A stretch of 6,275 nucleotides of DNA from Arthrobacter sp. (GCA_025464545.1 JAODMA010000424.1:1-6275); one strand, 5' to 3'. Positions 1 to 6,041 are shown, counted from the stretch's first letter. Numbers and translations are program-made. The notes: generated by a model not told the origin, from the letters alone.

Positions 1-11
1 CCTCCGCCCTG

Positions 12-33
12 CCGGCACGGGCCCGGCACGGGC
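12..33. repeat. Two perfect tandem copies of an 11-bp GC-rich unit
   Basis: The unit CCGGCACGGGC occurs at 12-22 and again at 23-33 with no mismatch. An 8-bp inverted repeat (GCCCGGCA at 21-28, TGCCGGGC at 56-63) overlaps it, so the region could also fold. It lies upstream of the DUF3000 promoter and may belong to the end or control region of a gene outside the window. Two copies in such GC-rich DNA can arise by slippage; no function is claimed. Confidence 0.5.
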
Positions 34-77
34 GCGGGCGGTCGGGCGGCGAGCCTGCCGGGCTTCCCGCCCCGCGT

Positions 78-94
78 TGCATAATCTTCCATTG
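78..94 (+). promoter_or_regulatory. Probable leaderless promoter of the DUF3000 gene
   Basis: In otherwise very GC-rich DNA there is a short AT-rich island. TAATCT at 82-87 fits the actinobacterial -10 pattern TANNNT, and six bases separate it from the GTG start at 94, so transcription is expected to begin at or within a few bases of the start codon. There is no purine-rich Shine-Dalgarno sequence before the GTG, which agrees with a leaderless mRNA, a common arrangement in Actinobacteria. CATAAT at 80-85 is an alternative -10 with much the same outcome. I see no convincing -35 box. Confidence 0.5.
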
Positions 95-741
95 TGAACG
101 CACTCGACCAGGTTCCGGCAGATTTCCTCTTTGCCCTGCGAACCCTTCGACAAGCACGGTGCCGCAGTGAACTGCGCCTGGAGGAGATTCCGGCGCCCTC
201 GAGGCTGGCACCCTTCGCCGTGGCCCTCGGCGCCGAAGTCCTCGTGCCGGGAGACCCGGCCGGTGCCGGCGCTGTCCACGGCCCAGCTGCGGCCGCCTTC
301 GCGCCCGCTTCGGGGAGCGACGACGTGGAGCTGGCCACCGGCCGCTTCATCCTGCTGCACGATCCCGACGGTTCCGCTGTCTGGGACGGGGAATTCAGGA
401 TCGTGACGTACATCCGCGCCCAGCTGGAGCCCGAGATGGGCAATGACGAAATGCTCGGCTCGGTCGACTGGACCTGGCTCGTGGAAGCCCTGGACACCCA
501 CGCCGCGCCCTACCGTTCGGCCGGCGGCACTGCGACGAGAGTGTTGTCCGAAAGCTTCGGCACACTCTCCGACCGGCCCGATTCGATCGACATCGAACTG
601 CGCGCCTCCTGGACCCCTGCCAGCGCCGACATCACGTCGCATCTGGAGGCATGGTCCGACATGGTCTGCACTTTCGCGGGGCTTCCGCCGCTGCCCGAGG
701 GCGTCTCCCCGCTCCCCCGCCGCCGACCCGAGCAGCCCTGA
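94..741 (+). CDS. DUF3000 family protein
   Basis: A 215-residue protein of unknown function, starting at GTG. It matches my memory of the actinobacterial DUF3000 family: an N-terminal helix (residues 8-20), the EIPAPSRLAP segment (31-40), the GRFILLHDPDGSAVWDGEFR strand region (83-102), a conserved acidic stretch around LEPEMGNDE (111-119), DWTWL (125-129), ELRASWTP (168-175), and the ending HLEAWSDM with AGLPPLPEGV (183-204). Residues about 52-78 form a low-complexity Ala/Gly/Pro loop, probably a variable insertion. No signal peptide, membrane segment or catalytic motif is visible, so a cytoplasmic protein is likely. The family is often found directly before an RNase D-like gene, as here (75-bp gap, same strand), which hints at an RNA-related role, but this is only inference. 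The start is favoured because conserved sequence begins almost at once and no later start fits. Confidence 0.88.
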   Translation: MNALDQVPADFLFALRTLRQARCRSELRLEEIPAPSRLAPFAVALGAEVLVPGDPAGAGAVHGPAAAAFAPASGSDDVELATGRFILLHDPDGSAVWDGEFRIVTYIRAQLEPEMGNDEMLGSVDWTWLVEALDTHAAPYRSAGGTATRVLSESFGTLSDRPDSIDIELRASWTPASADITSHLEAWSDMVCTFAGLPPLPEGVSPLPRRRPEQP

Positions 742-801
742 GCCGCGCGCCTTATCGGCCCTGTTTCACCCGAACCGAAGCCCTTGCTGCCGGGTTGTCG
801 G

Positions 802-812
802 TAAACTGAAGG
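802..812 (+). promoter_or_regulatory. Candidate -10 box and/or RBS of the RNase D gene
   Basis: TAAACT at 802-807 fits TANNNT; a start six to seven bases further on would place the transcript's 5' end at about 814, only about three bases before the ATG at 817. The same stretch also contains GAAGG (808-812), a weak Shine-Dalgarno candidate only four bases from the ATG. The two readings compete: either a nearly leaderless transcript from its own promoter, or read-through from the DUF3000 gene with a close ribosome binding site. No good -35 box is present at the normal distance. Confidence 0.35.
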
Positions 813-816
813 CATC

Positions 817-2178
817 ATGACCCCTCAAATACCGGAAATCACCACGGCCGGCGCCTTTCAAAATACGACAGAGGCCGCTGAGACCCCAGCCCATATCACC
901 GTGGAGGGCTTCGACAGCCTGGTCCCCGAGGTAATCGACCTCGATGCACCGCGCGACGGCGTCCCGCTGGTGATCGAAACCCAGTCCGGCCTGGAACGCT
1001 GCGCCGCGGCCCTCGCCGCCGGTCACGGTCCCGCCGGAGTGGACGCTGAACGGGCTTCCGGATTCCGGTACGGCCAGCGCGCCTTCCTGGTCCAGATCCG
1101 CCGGGAAGGCTCCGGGACCTGGCTGATCGATCCGGAACCCTTCGGCGACCTGCGGATCGTCAACGAAGCCCTGAGCGGCGTGGAATGGATCCTGCACGCG
1201 GCCAGCCAGGACCTGCCCTGCCTGTCCGAGCTCGGCATGTGGCCGGACAAGCTCTTCGACACCGAGCTCGCCGCCCGGCTGGCCGGCCTGCCCCGCGTGG
1301 GCCTCGCCGCAGTCATCGAACAGCTCCTGGGCTTCGGCCTGGCGAAGGAACACTCTGCCGCGGACTGGTCCACACGCCCGCTTCCCGAACCGTGGCTCCG
1401 CTACGCGGCCCTCGACGTCGAAGTCCTCACCGAACTGCGTGAGGAACTCATTGAGCTCCTCGTGGCCGACGGCAAGCTGGACTTCGCCGAGCAGGAGTTC
1501 GCCGCCATTCTCGAGGCCGGCCAGGCACCGCCCCGCGTCGACCCCTGGCGCAAGACCTCCGGACTCCACCAGATCCGCGACCGCCGCCAGCTGGCCGCTG
1601 TCCGTGAACTCTGGCTGGAACGCGACTCACTGGCCCAGAAGCGCGACGTTGCGCCCGGACGGCTCATCCCGGACTCGGCCCTCGTGGCCGCGGCCAAGGC
1701 CATGCCCAGCACGGTCCCGCAACTGCTGGGCACCAAGGGCTTCCACGGCCGCGCCGCCCAGCGGGAGGCGCCGCGCTGGCTGCGCTGCATCAGCACGGCC
1801 CGGGCCCTCGAGGAGCTTCCACCGCTTCACTTGCCCACCAACGCCCCCCCGCCGCCGCGCGTCTGGGCAGACCGCGATCCGGAGGCCGCCGCGCGGCTGG
1901 CCACCGCCCGGCCCAAGCTGCAGGCCAAGGCCGAGGAACTCAACCTGCCGGTGGAGAACCTGCTAACCCCCGACTACCTCCGACGGGTAGCCTGGCGTCC
2001 GCCGGCGGAAATCAGCGAGGATGGCGTGGCGGAGGAACTGCAGAACCTTGGCGCGAGGCAGTGGCAGATAGAACTCGCCGCCCCGCTGATCGCTGAGGCC
2101 TTCCTCAACCCGGCCCCGCTGCCCGACAAGGCCCCCAAGGCCGCTGCACCTGCGGCCGCAGCTGAGCCCGCCAACTAG
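817..2178 (+). CDS. rnd: Ribonuclease D-like 3'-5' exonuclease with HRDC domain
   Basis: A 453-residue protein of the DEDDy exonuclease superfamily, expected to trim RNA 3' ends (in the known family, tRNA precursors and other structured RNAs) using two metal ions in the cytoplasm. All catalytic residues are visible: Exo I D76-x-E78 in GVDAERA, Exo II D132 in HAASQDLPCL, and Exo III Y196-xxx-D200 in RYAALDVEVL. An HRDC nucleic-acid-binding domain follows at about 250-325 (HQIRDRRQLAAVRELWLERD ... RLIPDSALVAAAKAMP ... LLGTKGF). A further C-terminal domain runs to about 430 (PRVWADRDPEAAARL ... LLTPDYLRRVAW ... ARQWQIELAAPLIAEAF), as in actinobacterial family members; the E. coli enzyme is shorter, at about 375 residues. 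The first 45 residues and the Ala/Pro-rich last 20 look disordered. Strict RNase D activity has not been inferred from position alone; another DEDDy exonuclease role is possible. Confidence 0.92.
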   Translation: MTPQIPEITTAGAFQNTTEAAETPAHITVEGFDSLVPEVIDLDAPRDGVPLVIETQSGLERCAAALAAGHGPAGVDAERASGFRYGQRAFLVQIRREGSGTWLIDPEPFGDLRIVNEALSGVEWILHAASQDLPCLSELGMWPDKLFDTELAARLAGLPRVGLAAVIEQLLGFGLAKEHSAADWSTRPLPEPWLRYAALDVEVLTELREELIELLVADGKLDFAEQEFAAILEAGQAPPRVDPWRKTSGLHQIRDRRQLAAVRELWLERDSLAQKRDVAPGRLIPDSALVAAAKAMPSTVPQLLGTKGFHGRAAQREAPRWLRCISTARALEELPPLHLPTNAPPPPRVWADRDPEAAARLATARPKLQAKAEELNLPVENLLTPDYLRRVAWRPPAEISEDGVAEELQNLGARQWQIELAAPLIAEAFLNPAPLPDKAPKAAAPAAAAEPAN

Positions 2179-2181
2179 CGC

Positions 2182-2200
2182 CGACGCGTCCGCAGCGTCG
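2182..2200 (+). terminator. Small hairpin after the RNase D stop codon
   Basis: CGACGC (2182-2187) pairs perfectly with GCGTCG (2195-2200) across a 7-base loop, beginning four bases after the TAG stop. There is no following U-run (ATCGTTCAGG comes next), so it is at best a weak or Rho-assisted terminator or a 3'-end stabilising structure. A second inverted repeat, TTCACC/GGTGAA at 2245-2250 and 2259-2264 with an 8-base loop, lies further down. Confidence 0.3.
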
Positions 2201-2380
2201 ATCGTTCAGGTCGAAGGTTCTCCACTCTGCCCACCGGCACGCCGTTCACCTCGGTATCGGTGAAGCCCATGGACGGCTGGACCGCCACGCTATTTTCGGG
2301 ACCGGACCCTCATCGCCGAGACCGGCAGCACCGTCAGGTTGGCCCCCTGCCACCCCGGGCACGGCACGCGCCAAAGCACC

Positions 2381-2409
2381 TTGCCAGCTATGTTACTCAC
2401 GAGTAACAT
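2381..2409 (+). promoter_or_regulatory. Sigma-A-type promoter of the fadAB operon
   Basis: TTGCCA at 2381-2386 matches the -35 consensus TTGACA at five of six positions. Exactly 17 bases later TAACAT (2404-2409) matches TATAAT at four of six, including the most important T, A and final T. Transcription is then expected to start near 2416, leaving a 5' untranslated leader of about 84 bases before the fadA GTG. An alternative -10, TATGTT at 2389-2394, lacks a -35 partner. The palindrome at 2391-2408 lies within the spacer and covers five of the six -10 bases, so occupancy by a repressor would block RNA polymerase. Confidence 0.6.
2391..2408. promoter_or_regulatory. Palindromic operator (8-2-8) controlling fadAB
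   Basis: TGTTACTCACGAGTAACA is a perfect inverted repeat: TGTTACTC (2391-2398), two central bases AC, and GAGTAACA (2401-2408). Its length, tight spacing and site between the -35 and -10 boxes are what is seen for dimeric helix-turn-helix repressors, especially the TetR family, many of which sense acyl-CoAs and control beta-oxidation genes. That a TetR-type fatty-acid regulator binds here is inference; no such regulator gene lies in the window. As an RNA hairpin it would have almost no loop, so a DNA site is the better reading. Confidence 0.68.
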
Positions 2410-2503
2410 GATGAGTGATGTCGCCCGGATCACGGCCGTCGTTGGCTCCCGTTGCCATCGGCCCCGGTCCGGCACCCCTGTCTCAATGAGGAGTAACACG
2501 TGA
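2408..2503 (+). other. Possible upstream ORF (31 codons) ending over the fadA start
   Basis: An open frame starts with ATG ATG at 2408-2413 and ends with TGA at 2501-2503, so its stop overlaps the fadA GTG (2500-2502) as GTGA, the geometry of translational coupling. Against it: no Shine-Dalgarno sequence precedes the ATGs, the peptide (rich in Arg and Ser) resembles nothing I recognise, and the favoured transcription start near 2416 would leave both ATGs out of the mRNA. It would be translated only if transcription starts earlier, for example from TATGTT at 2389-2394. Confidence 0.15.
2488..2498 (+). promoter_or_regulatory. fadA ribosome binding site with a repeated operator half-site
   Basis: GAGGAG at 2488-2493 is a strong Shine-Dalgarno sequence six bases before the GTG at 2500, and it fixes that codon as the start. 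Overlapping it, GAGTAACA at 2491-2498 is an exact copy of the right half of the palindrome (2401-2408), shifted by exactly 90 bp. The corresponding left arm at 2481-2488 matches only four of eight positions, so this is at most a degenerate second operator. Confidence 0.6.
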
Positions 2504-3801
2504 GCGAAGCCAGCCGCAGCGGAAAACACAGCAGCGCGAATCCCCGCACCGTCCGCGACGTCGTCTTCGTCGACGGCGTCCGCACCCCCTTCGGCCGGGC
2601 GGGCGAGAAAGGCATCTACGCCGGAACCCGTGCCGACGACCTCGTGGTGAAGTGCATCCGGGAACTGATGCGCCGGAACCCTTCGCTGCCCGCAGACCGC
2701 GTCGATGAGGTCGCCATCGCAGCCACGACGCAGACCGGCGACCAGGGCCTGACCATCGGACGCACCGCCGCCCTGCTGGCCGGCCTGCCCCGCACGGTGC
2801 CGGGCTTCGCCATCGACCGGATGTGCGCCGGGGCGATGACCGCCGTCACCACGACGGCCAGCGGCATCGGCTTCGGCGCCTATGACGTCGTGATCGCCGG
2901 CGGCGTGGAACACATGGGCAACCACCCGATGGGCGCCGGTGCGGACCCCAACCCGCGTTTTATGTCCGAACGGATTGTGGACCCCGCCGCCCTGAACATG
3001 GGCAACACGGCCGAGAACCTGCACGACCGCTTCCCCGCCATCACCAAGGACCGCAGCGACGCCTACGCCGTCGCGTCCCAGGCCAAGCTGGCGACCGCCT
3101 ACGCCAACGGCCGGATCCAGCCGGACCTGGTGCCCGTTGCCACGATGAAGCCCGGCCAGGGCTGGACGGTCAACACCGTGGACGAGCCGCCGCGGCCGGG
3201 AACGTCGCTGGATGACCTCGCCACGCTGAAGACCCCGTTCCGGGCCCATGGCCGGGTCACTGCCGGCAACGCCGCCGGACTCAATGACGGCGCGACTGCG
3301 GCCCTGCTGGCTTCCGCTGACGCCGCCGAGGAACTCGGGTTGCCCGTCCGCATGCGGTTAGTCAGCTATGCCTTCGCCGGTGTGGAACCCGAAGTCATGG
3401 GCATCGGACCGGTCCCGGCCACCGAAAAGGCCCTCAGGAACGCCGGACTGGGCATCGGGGACATCGGCCTTTTCGAAATCAACGAGGCCTTCGCCGTCCA
3501 GGTGCTCAGCTTCCTGGACCACTTCGGCATTGCCGACGACGACCCCCGGGTCAACCGCTACGGCGGCGCTATCGCCGTCGGACACCCCCTCGCGTCCTCC
3601 GGTGTGCGGCTGATGAACCAGCTGGCCCGCCAGTTCGAGGAAGATCCATCCGTGCGCTACGGCATGACCACGATGTGCATCGGGCTGGGCATGGGAGCGA
3701 CCGTCATCTGGGAGAACCCGCACCACGCCGATTACGGCACCGCAGCCGGAACCGCCGGGAACACCACCGCCACGACCACCGAGACTGGAGCCGCAGCATG
3801 A
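2500..3801 (+). CDS. fadA: Acetyl-CoA acyltransferase (thiolase), beta-oxidation beta subunit
   Basis: A 433-residue thiolase that should cleave 3-ketoacyl-CoA with CoA to acetyl-CoA and a shortened acyl-CoA, the last step of beta-oxidation. The N-terminal thiolase domain starts at VVFVDGVRTPFGRAG (21-35). The acyl-accepting cysteine is C109 in DRMCAGAM, followed by AGGVEHMGNHPMG (133-145). The C-terminal domain carries GRVTAGNAAGLNDGA (251-265), NEAFA (328-332), H362 in GHPLASSGVR and the second catalytic cysteine C393 in TMCIGLGMG. The catalytic set is thus complete. Residues 1-18 are a polar extension, and from about 408 an Ala/Thr/Gly-rich tail extends past the fold. It lies directly upstream of fadB with a 4-bp overlap, behind a promoter with an operator-like palindrome. 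The pairing with a FadB-type alpha subunit supports broad-chain beta-oxidation rather than a biosynthetic acetoacetyl-CoA thiolase, though a thiolase dedicated to other acyl-CoAs cannot be excluded. Confidence 0.93.
   Translation: MSEASRSGKHSSANPRTVRDVVFVDGVRTPFGRAGEKGIYAGTRADDLVVKCIRELMRRNPSLPADRVDEVAIAATTQTGDQGLTIGRTAALLAGLPRTVPGFAIDRMCAGAMTAVTTTASGIGFGAYDVVIAGGVEHMGNHPMGAGADPNPRFMSERIVDPAALNMGNTAENLHDRFPAITKDRSDAYAVASQAKLATAYANGRIQPDLVPVATMKPGQGWTVNTVDEPPRPGTSLDDLATLKTPFRAHGRVTAGNAAGLNDGATAALLASADAAEELGLPVRMRLVSYAFAGVEPEVMGIGPVPATEKALRNAGLGIGDIGLFEINEAFAVQVLSFLDHFGIADDDPRVNRYGGAIAVGHPLASSGVRLMNQLARQFEEDPSVRYGMTTMCIGLGMGATVIWENPHHADYGTAAGTAGNTTATTTETGAAA
3787..3801 (+). promoter_or_regulatory. 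fadB ribosome binding site and ATGA stop/start overlap
   Basis: GGAG at 3787-3790 lies inside the last codons of fadA, seven bases before ATG 3798-3800. That ATG overlaps the fadA stop TGA (3799-3801) as ATGA. This fixes the fadB start and indicates translational coupling, which would help make the two subunits in equal amounts. The fadB frame is open further upstream (to 3675), but that part overlaps conserved fadA coding sequence and encodes an Arg/His-rich out-of-frame stretch. Confidence 0.72.
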
Positions 3802-5963
3802 GCGCCGCCGATTTCCGCCAGCTGGCCGATCTCTTCCCGAACGAGACGGTCACCCACTCCTACGTCCAGGACATAGAGCTGCCCGCCGTCAACGGCACCA
3901 GCCCCGGAACCTTCGCCCTGGTCACGCTCGACAACGGGCTGGACCACTCCAAGCCGACCACCTTGGGCCCGAACACCCTGATCGAACTGGGCACCGAGCT
4001 GGAGGCACTGAAGGAGCGCGCCGCCCGCGGCGAGATCGTCGGTGTCGGCGTCACCGGCAAGCCGTACTTCCTGGTGGCCGGGGCGGACCTGTCCACGGTG
4101 AAGTCCCTCAACGGCCGCGAAAACGGACTCTGGATGGCCCAGCTGGGCCACGACGTCTATGCGACCCTGGCCAACCTCGGAGTCCCCAGCTTTGCCTTCA
4201 TCAACGGTCTCGCCCTCGGCGGCGGCCTGGAAATCGCGCTGCAGTCCACCTACCGCACCGTATCCACCGGCGCCGGCGCACTCGCCCTGCCCGAAGCCTT
4301 CATCGGCCTCATCCCGGGCTGGGGTGGCGTGTACATCCTGCCGCGGCTGATCGGTCCCGAGAACGCCCTCAAGGTGATGATCGAGAACCCGCTGAGCAAC
4401 AATCGCACCCTCACCGGGCCGCAGGCCTACGAGCTCGGCATGGCGGACGCCATCTTCGAGCCCGCCGACTTCGTGGAGCAGTCGCTTCACTGGGCCGCCC
4501 GGGTTCTCGCCGGCACCGCGGCGCCGGAACGCGCCAACGCCGTCGACCCTTCCGCCCCGGAGGTCGCCGCCCGCTGGGCAGAGGCCGTCGCCGCCGCCCG
4601 CGCCTTCGTGGAGGCCAAGACCTCCAACGCCTCACCGGCGCCGGCCAAGGTCCTGGACGTGATGGAAGCGAACCGGACTCTGACGCAGGCCGAGTCCGCC
4701 GCGCTCGAATGCGAGACACTGGCGGACCTCATGCAGACCGACGAGTTCCGCTCCACCGTCTACGCCTTCCTGGACCTCGTGCAGCGGCGCTCCAAGCGCC
4801 CGGCCGGGGCCCCGGACCGCAAGCTCGCGCGGCCGGTGACCAAGATCGGCGTCGTGGGCGCGGGCCTGATGGCCAGCCAGCTCGCACTGCTTTTCGCCCG
4901 CCAGCTCAAGGTGCCCGTCGTGCTGACGGACATCGACCAGGCCCGCGTGGACAAGGGCGTGGGCTATGTCCACGCCGAAGTGGACAAGCTCCTGGCCAAG
5001 AAGCGGATCAGCCCCGACGCCGCCAACCGGACGCGCGCCCTCGTGAGCGGTTCGGTGTCCAAGGACGTCTTTGCGGACGCCGACTTTGTGATCGAGGCGG
5101 TGTTCGAGGAACTGACTGTCAAGAAGCAGGTCTTCAAGGAACTCGAGGCGATCGTCTCGCCCGAGTGCATCCTCGCCACCAACACCTCCTCGCTGTCCGT
5201 CACGGCGATGGCGGCGGACCTGCAGCACCCCGAGCGGCTGGTGGGCTTCCACTTCTTCAACCCGGTGGCCGTGATGCCGCTGCTGGAGATCGTCCGCGCG
5301 CCCAGGACCGGCGACGCCGTGCTGGCCACCGCCTTCGAGCTCGCCAAGGGGCTCAAGAAGACCGCCGTGCTGGTCAAGGACGCCCCGGCCTTCGTGGTGA
5401 ACCGCATCCTGCTGCGCCTGATGGGCGAGGTGACCGCCGCGTTTGACGAGGGCACTCCCGCCGACGTCGCGGACAACGCCCTGCGCCCGATGGGCCTGCC
5501 GATGACGCCTTTCACCCTGGGCGCAATGGTCGGGCTGCCGGTGGCGCAGCACGTGCAGGAATCCCTGCATGCTGCCTTCGGGGACCGCTTCCCCGTTTCG
5601 CAGAACCTGCAGAAGCTCATCGACAACGGCGTGAAATCCATCTGGGCACCCGGGAACGGCCCGGACGGCAAGCCGTTCATTCCGGCCGAGACCCTGGCCC
5701 TGATGTCCTTCGGCAGCACGCCGTCCACCGGCGAGGATGTGCTCCGCCGGACCCAGGATGCGCTGGCGGAGGAAATCGGACTGATGCTGGACGAGGGAGT
5801 TGTCGCGGGGCCGGAGGACATCGATCTGTGCATGATCCTCGGCGCGGGCTGGCCGATGTTCCTCGGCGGCATCACCCCCTACCTGGACCGGGTGGGCGCC
5901 TCCGAACGGGTCACCGGCAGGAAGTTCCAGGCGCCCGGGGTGACGTCCGGGCCGGCCGCGTAA
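3798..5963 (+). CDS. fadB: Fatty-acid oxidation complex alpha subunit (enoyl-CoA hydratase / 3-hydroxyacyl-CoA dehydrogenase)
   Basis: A 721-residue fusion enzyme, close to the usual length for FadB. The N-terminal crotonase domain (about 20-225) should hydrate trans-2-enoyl-CoA: FLVAGADLS (91-99) and INGLALGGGLEIAL (135-148) form the oxyanion region, with the two catalytic glutamates at E145 and E166 (PEAFIGLIPGWGG). A helical linker follows. The NAD-binding domain (348-525) starts with KIGVVGAGLMA and D378 after the second strand; NTSSL (462-466), H485 in GFHFFNPV, E497 and N535 in AFVVNRIL are the expected dehydrogenase residues. The 3-hydroxyacyl-CoA dehydrogenase C-terminal domains (about 527-715) include MGLPMTPFTLGAMVGL. 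The Rossmann turn is GxGxxA rather than GxGxxG, which I recall as normal in the actinobacterial clade. FadB is expected to assemble with FadA, as in the mycobacterial trifunctional enzyme. All catalytic residues are present, so the gene looks intact. Confidence 0.95.
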   Translation: MSAADFRQLADLFPNETVTHSYVQDIELPAVNGTSPGTFALVTLDNGLDHSKPTTLGPNTLIELGTELEALKERAARGEIVGVGVTGKPYFLVAGADLSTVKSLNGRENGLWMAQLGHDVYATLANLGVPSFAFINGLALGGGLEIALQSTYRTVSTGAGALALPEAFIGLIPGWGGVYILPRLIGPENALKVMIENPLSNNRTLTGPQAYELGMADAIFEPADFVEQSLHWAARVLAGTAAPERANAVDPSAPEVAARWAEAVAAARAFVEAKTSNASPAPAKVLDVMEANRTLTQAESAALECETLADLMQTDEFRSTVYAFLDLVQRRSKRPAGAPDRKLARPVTKIGVVGAGLMASQLALLFARQLKVPVVLTDIDQARVDKGVGYVHAEVDKLLAKKRISPDAANRTRALVSGSVSKDVFADADFVIEAVFEELTVKKQVFKELEAIVSPECILATNTSSLSVTAMAADLQHPERLVGFHFFNPVAVMPLLEIVRAPRTGDAVLATAFELAKGLKKTAVLVKDAPAFVVNRILLRLMGEVTAAFDEGTPADVADNALRPMGLPMTPFTLGAMVGLPVAQHVQESLHAAFGDRFPVSQNLQKLIDNGVKSIWAPGNGPDGKPFIPAETLALMSFGSTPSTGEDVLRRTQDALAEEIGLMLDEGVVAGPEDIDLCMILGAGWPMFLGGITPYLDRVGASERVTGRKFQAPGVTSGPAA

Positions 5964-5965
5964 AG

Positions 5966-5994
5966 CTGCCGTTTCCGGCAGGCCGCCGTTTCTT
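5966..5994 (+). terminator. Candidate terminator of fadAB
   Basis: CTGCCG (5966-5971) pairs with CGGCAG (5976-5981) around a UUUC tetraloop, three bases after the fadB TAA. A T-rich run, TTTCTT (5989-5994), follows after seven GC-rich bases; a shorter alternative stem, CGGC/GCCG (5976-5979/5985-5988), abuts this run directly. The stem is short, so efficiency is uncertain, but convergent genes make a terminator here likely. Confidence 0.42.
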
Positions 5995-6017
5995 GGGACC
6001 GTCGGCCGCCGGGAACT

Positions 6018-6031
6018 GTCTCCACGGAGAC
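6018..6031. terminator. Short inverted repeat in the convergent gap
   Basis: GTCTCC (6018-6023) and GGAGAC (6026-6031) are perfect inverted repeats separated by AC; as RNA this gives a 5-bp stem with a CACG loop on either strand. It lies 11 bases beyond the stop of the minus-strand ABC gene and may take part in ending transcription from that side. There is no T-run on either strand, so confidence is low. Confidence 0.28.
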
Positions 6032-6041
6032 CCGGCATCGG

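Larger units (their letters stand above)
2179..2499. other. 321-bp intergenic region between RNase D and fadA
   Basis: The left part (2179-2380) holds two small hairpins and no gene I can support. A 37-codon open frame on the minus strand (2288 down to 2175, GTG or ATG start, no ribosome binding site) covers part of it but has no recognisable protein features. The RNase D frame also stays open past its stop up to a TAA at 2404-2406, which looks like chance in GC-rich DNA. The right part (2381-2499) is clearly regulatory: promoter, palindromic operator, a leader of about 84 bases and the fadA ribosome binding site. It is noticeably more AT-rich at 2380-2420 than its surroundings. Confidence 0.7.

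Noticed and set aside
2175..2288. A 37-codon minus-strand frame in the intergenic region (GTG 2288 or ATG 2270)
   Set aside because: The peptide looks moderately protein-like near its start, but it has no ribosome binding site, no promoter, no known homologue that I recognise, and it ends in an Arg-rich stretch overlapping the RNase D stop.
2179..2406. RNase D frame stays open for 75 codons after its TAG stop, suggesting read-through or a recent truncation
   Set aside because: The extra translation is Arg/His/Pro-rich and unlike the RNase D C-terminal domain, which is already complete; the open frame fits the scarcity of stops in GC-rich DNA.
2418..2489. A 23-codon frame in the fadA leader (ATG 2418, TGA 2487-2489)
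   Set aside because: No ribosome binding site, a Pro-rich peptide with no attenuator-like codon run, and no matching alternative hairpins.
2290..3249. A 319-codon minus-strand frame covering the fadA 5' half and promoter
   Set aside because: It is antisense to the conserved thiolase domain and the regulatory region, with no ribosome binding site and a low-complexity composition.
3580..3699. Thiolase motifs GHPLASSG and CIGLGMG differ from the textbook GHPxGxSG and CxGGGxG
   Set aside because: Catalytic H362 and C393 are kept, and the same variants occur, as I remember, in other actinobacterial partners of FadB, so they mark a clade and not a defect.
3675..3797. Longer fadB start upstream of 3798
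   Set aside because: The extra 41 residues overlap the fadA catalytic region out of frame and are Arg/His-rich; the ATG at 3798 has a good ribosome binding site and ATGA coupling.
4848..4877. FadB Rossmann motif GxGxxA instead of GxGxxG as a possible loss of NAD binding
   Set aside because: All other dehydrogenase residues are intact, and I recall this GAGLMASQLA form as usual in actinobacterial FadB proteins.
4632..6038. A 468-codon open frame on the minus strand opposite fadB
   Set aside because: It is the mirror of a strongly conserved fadB coding sequence; its protein is rich in Gly, His, Arg and Val with no recognisable motif, as expected for antisense frames in GC-rich genes.
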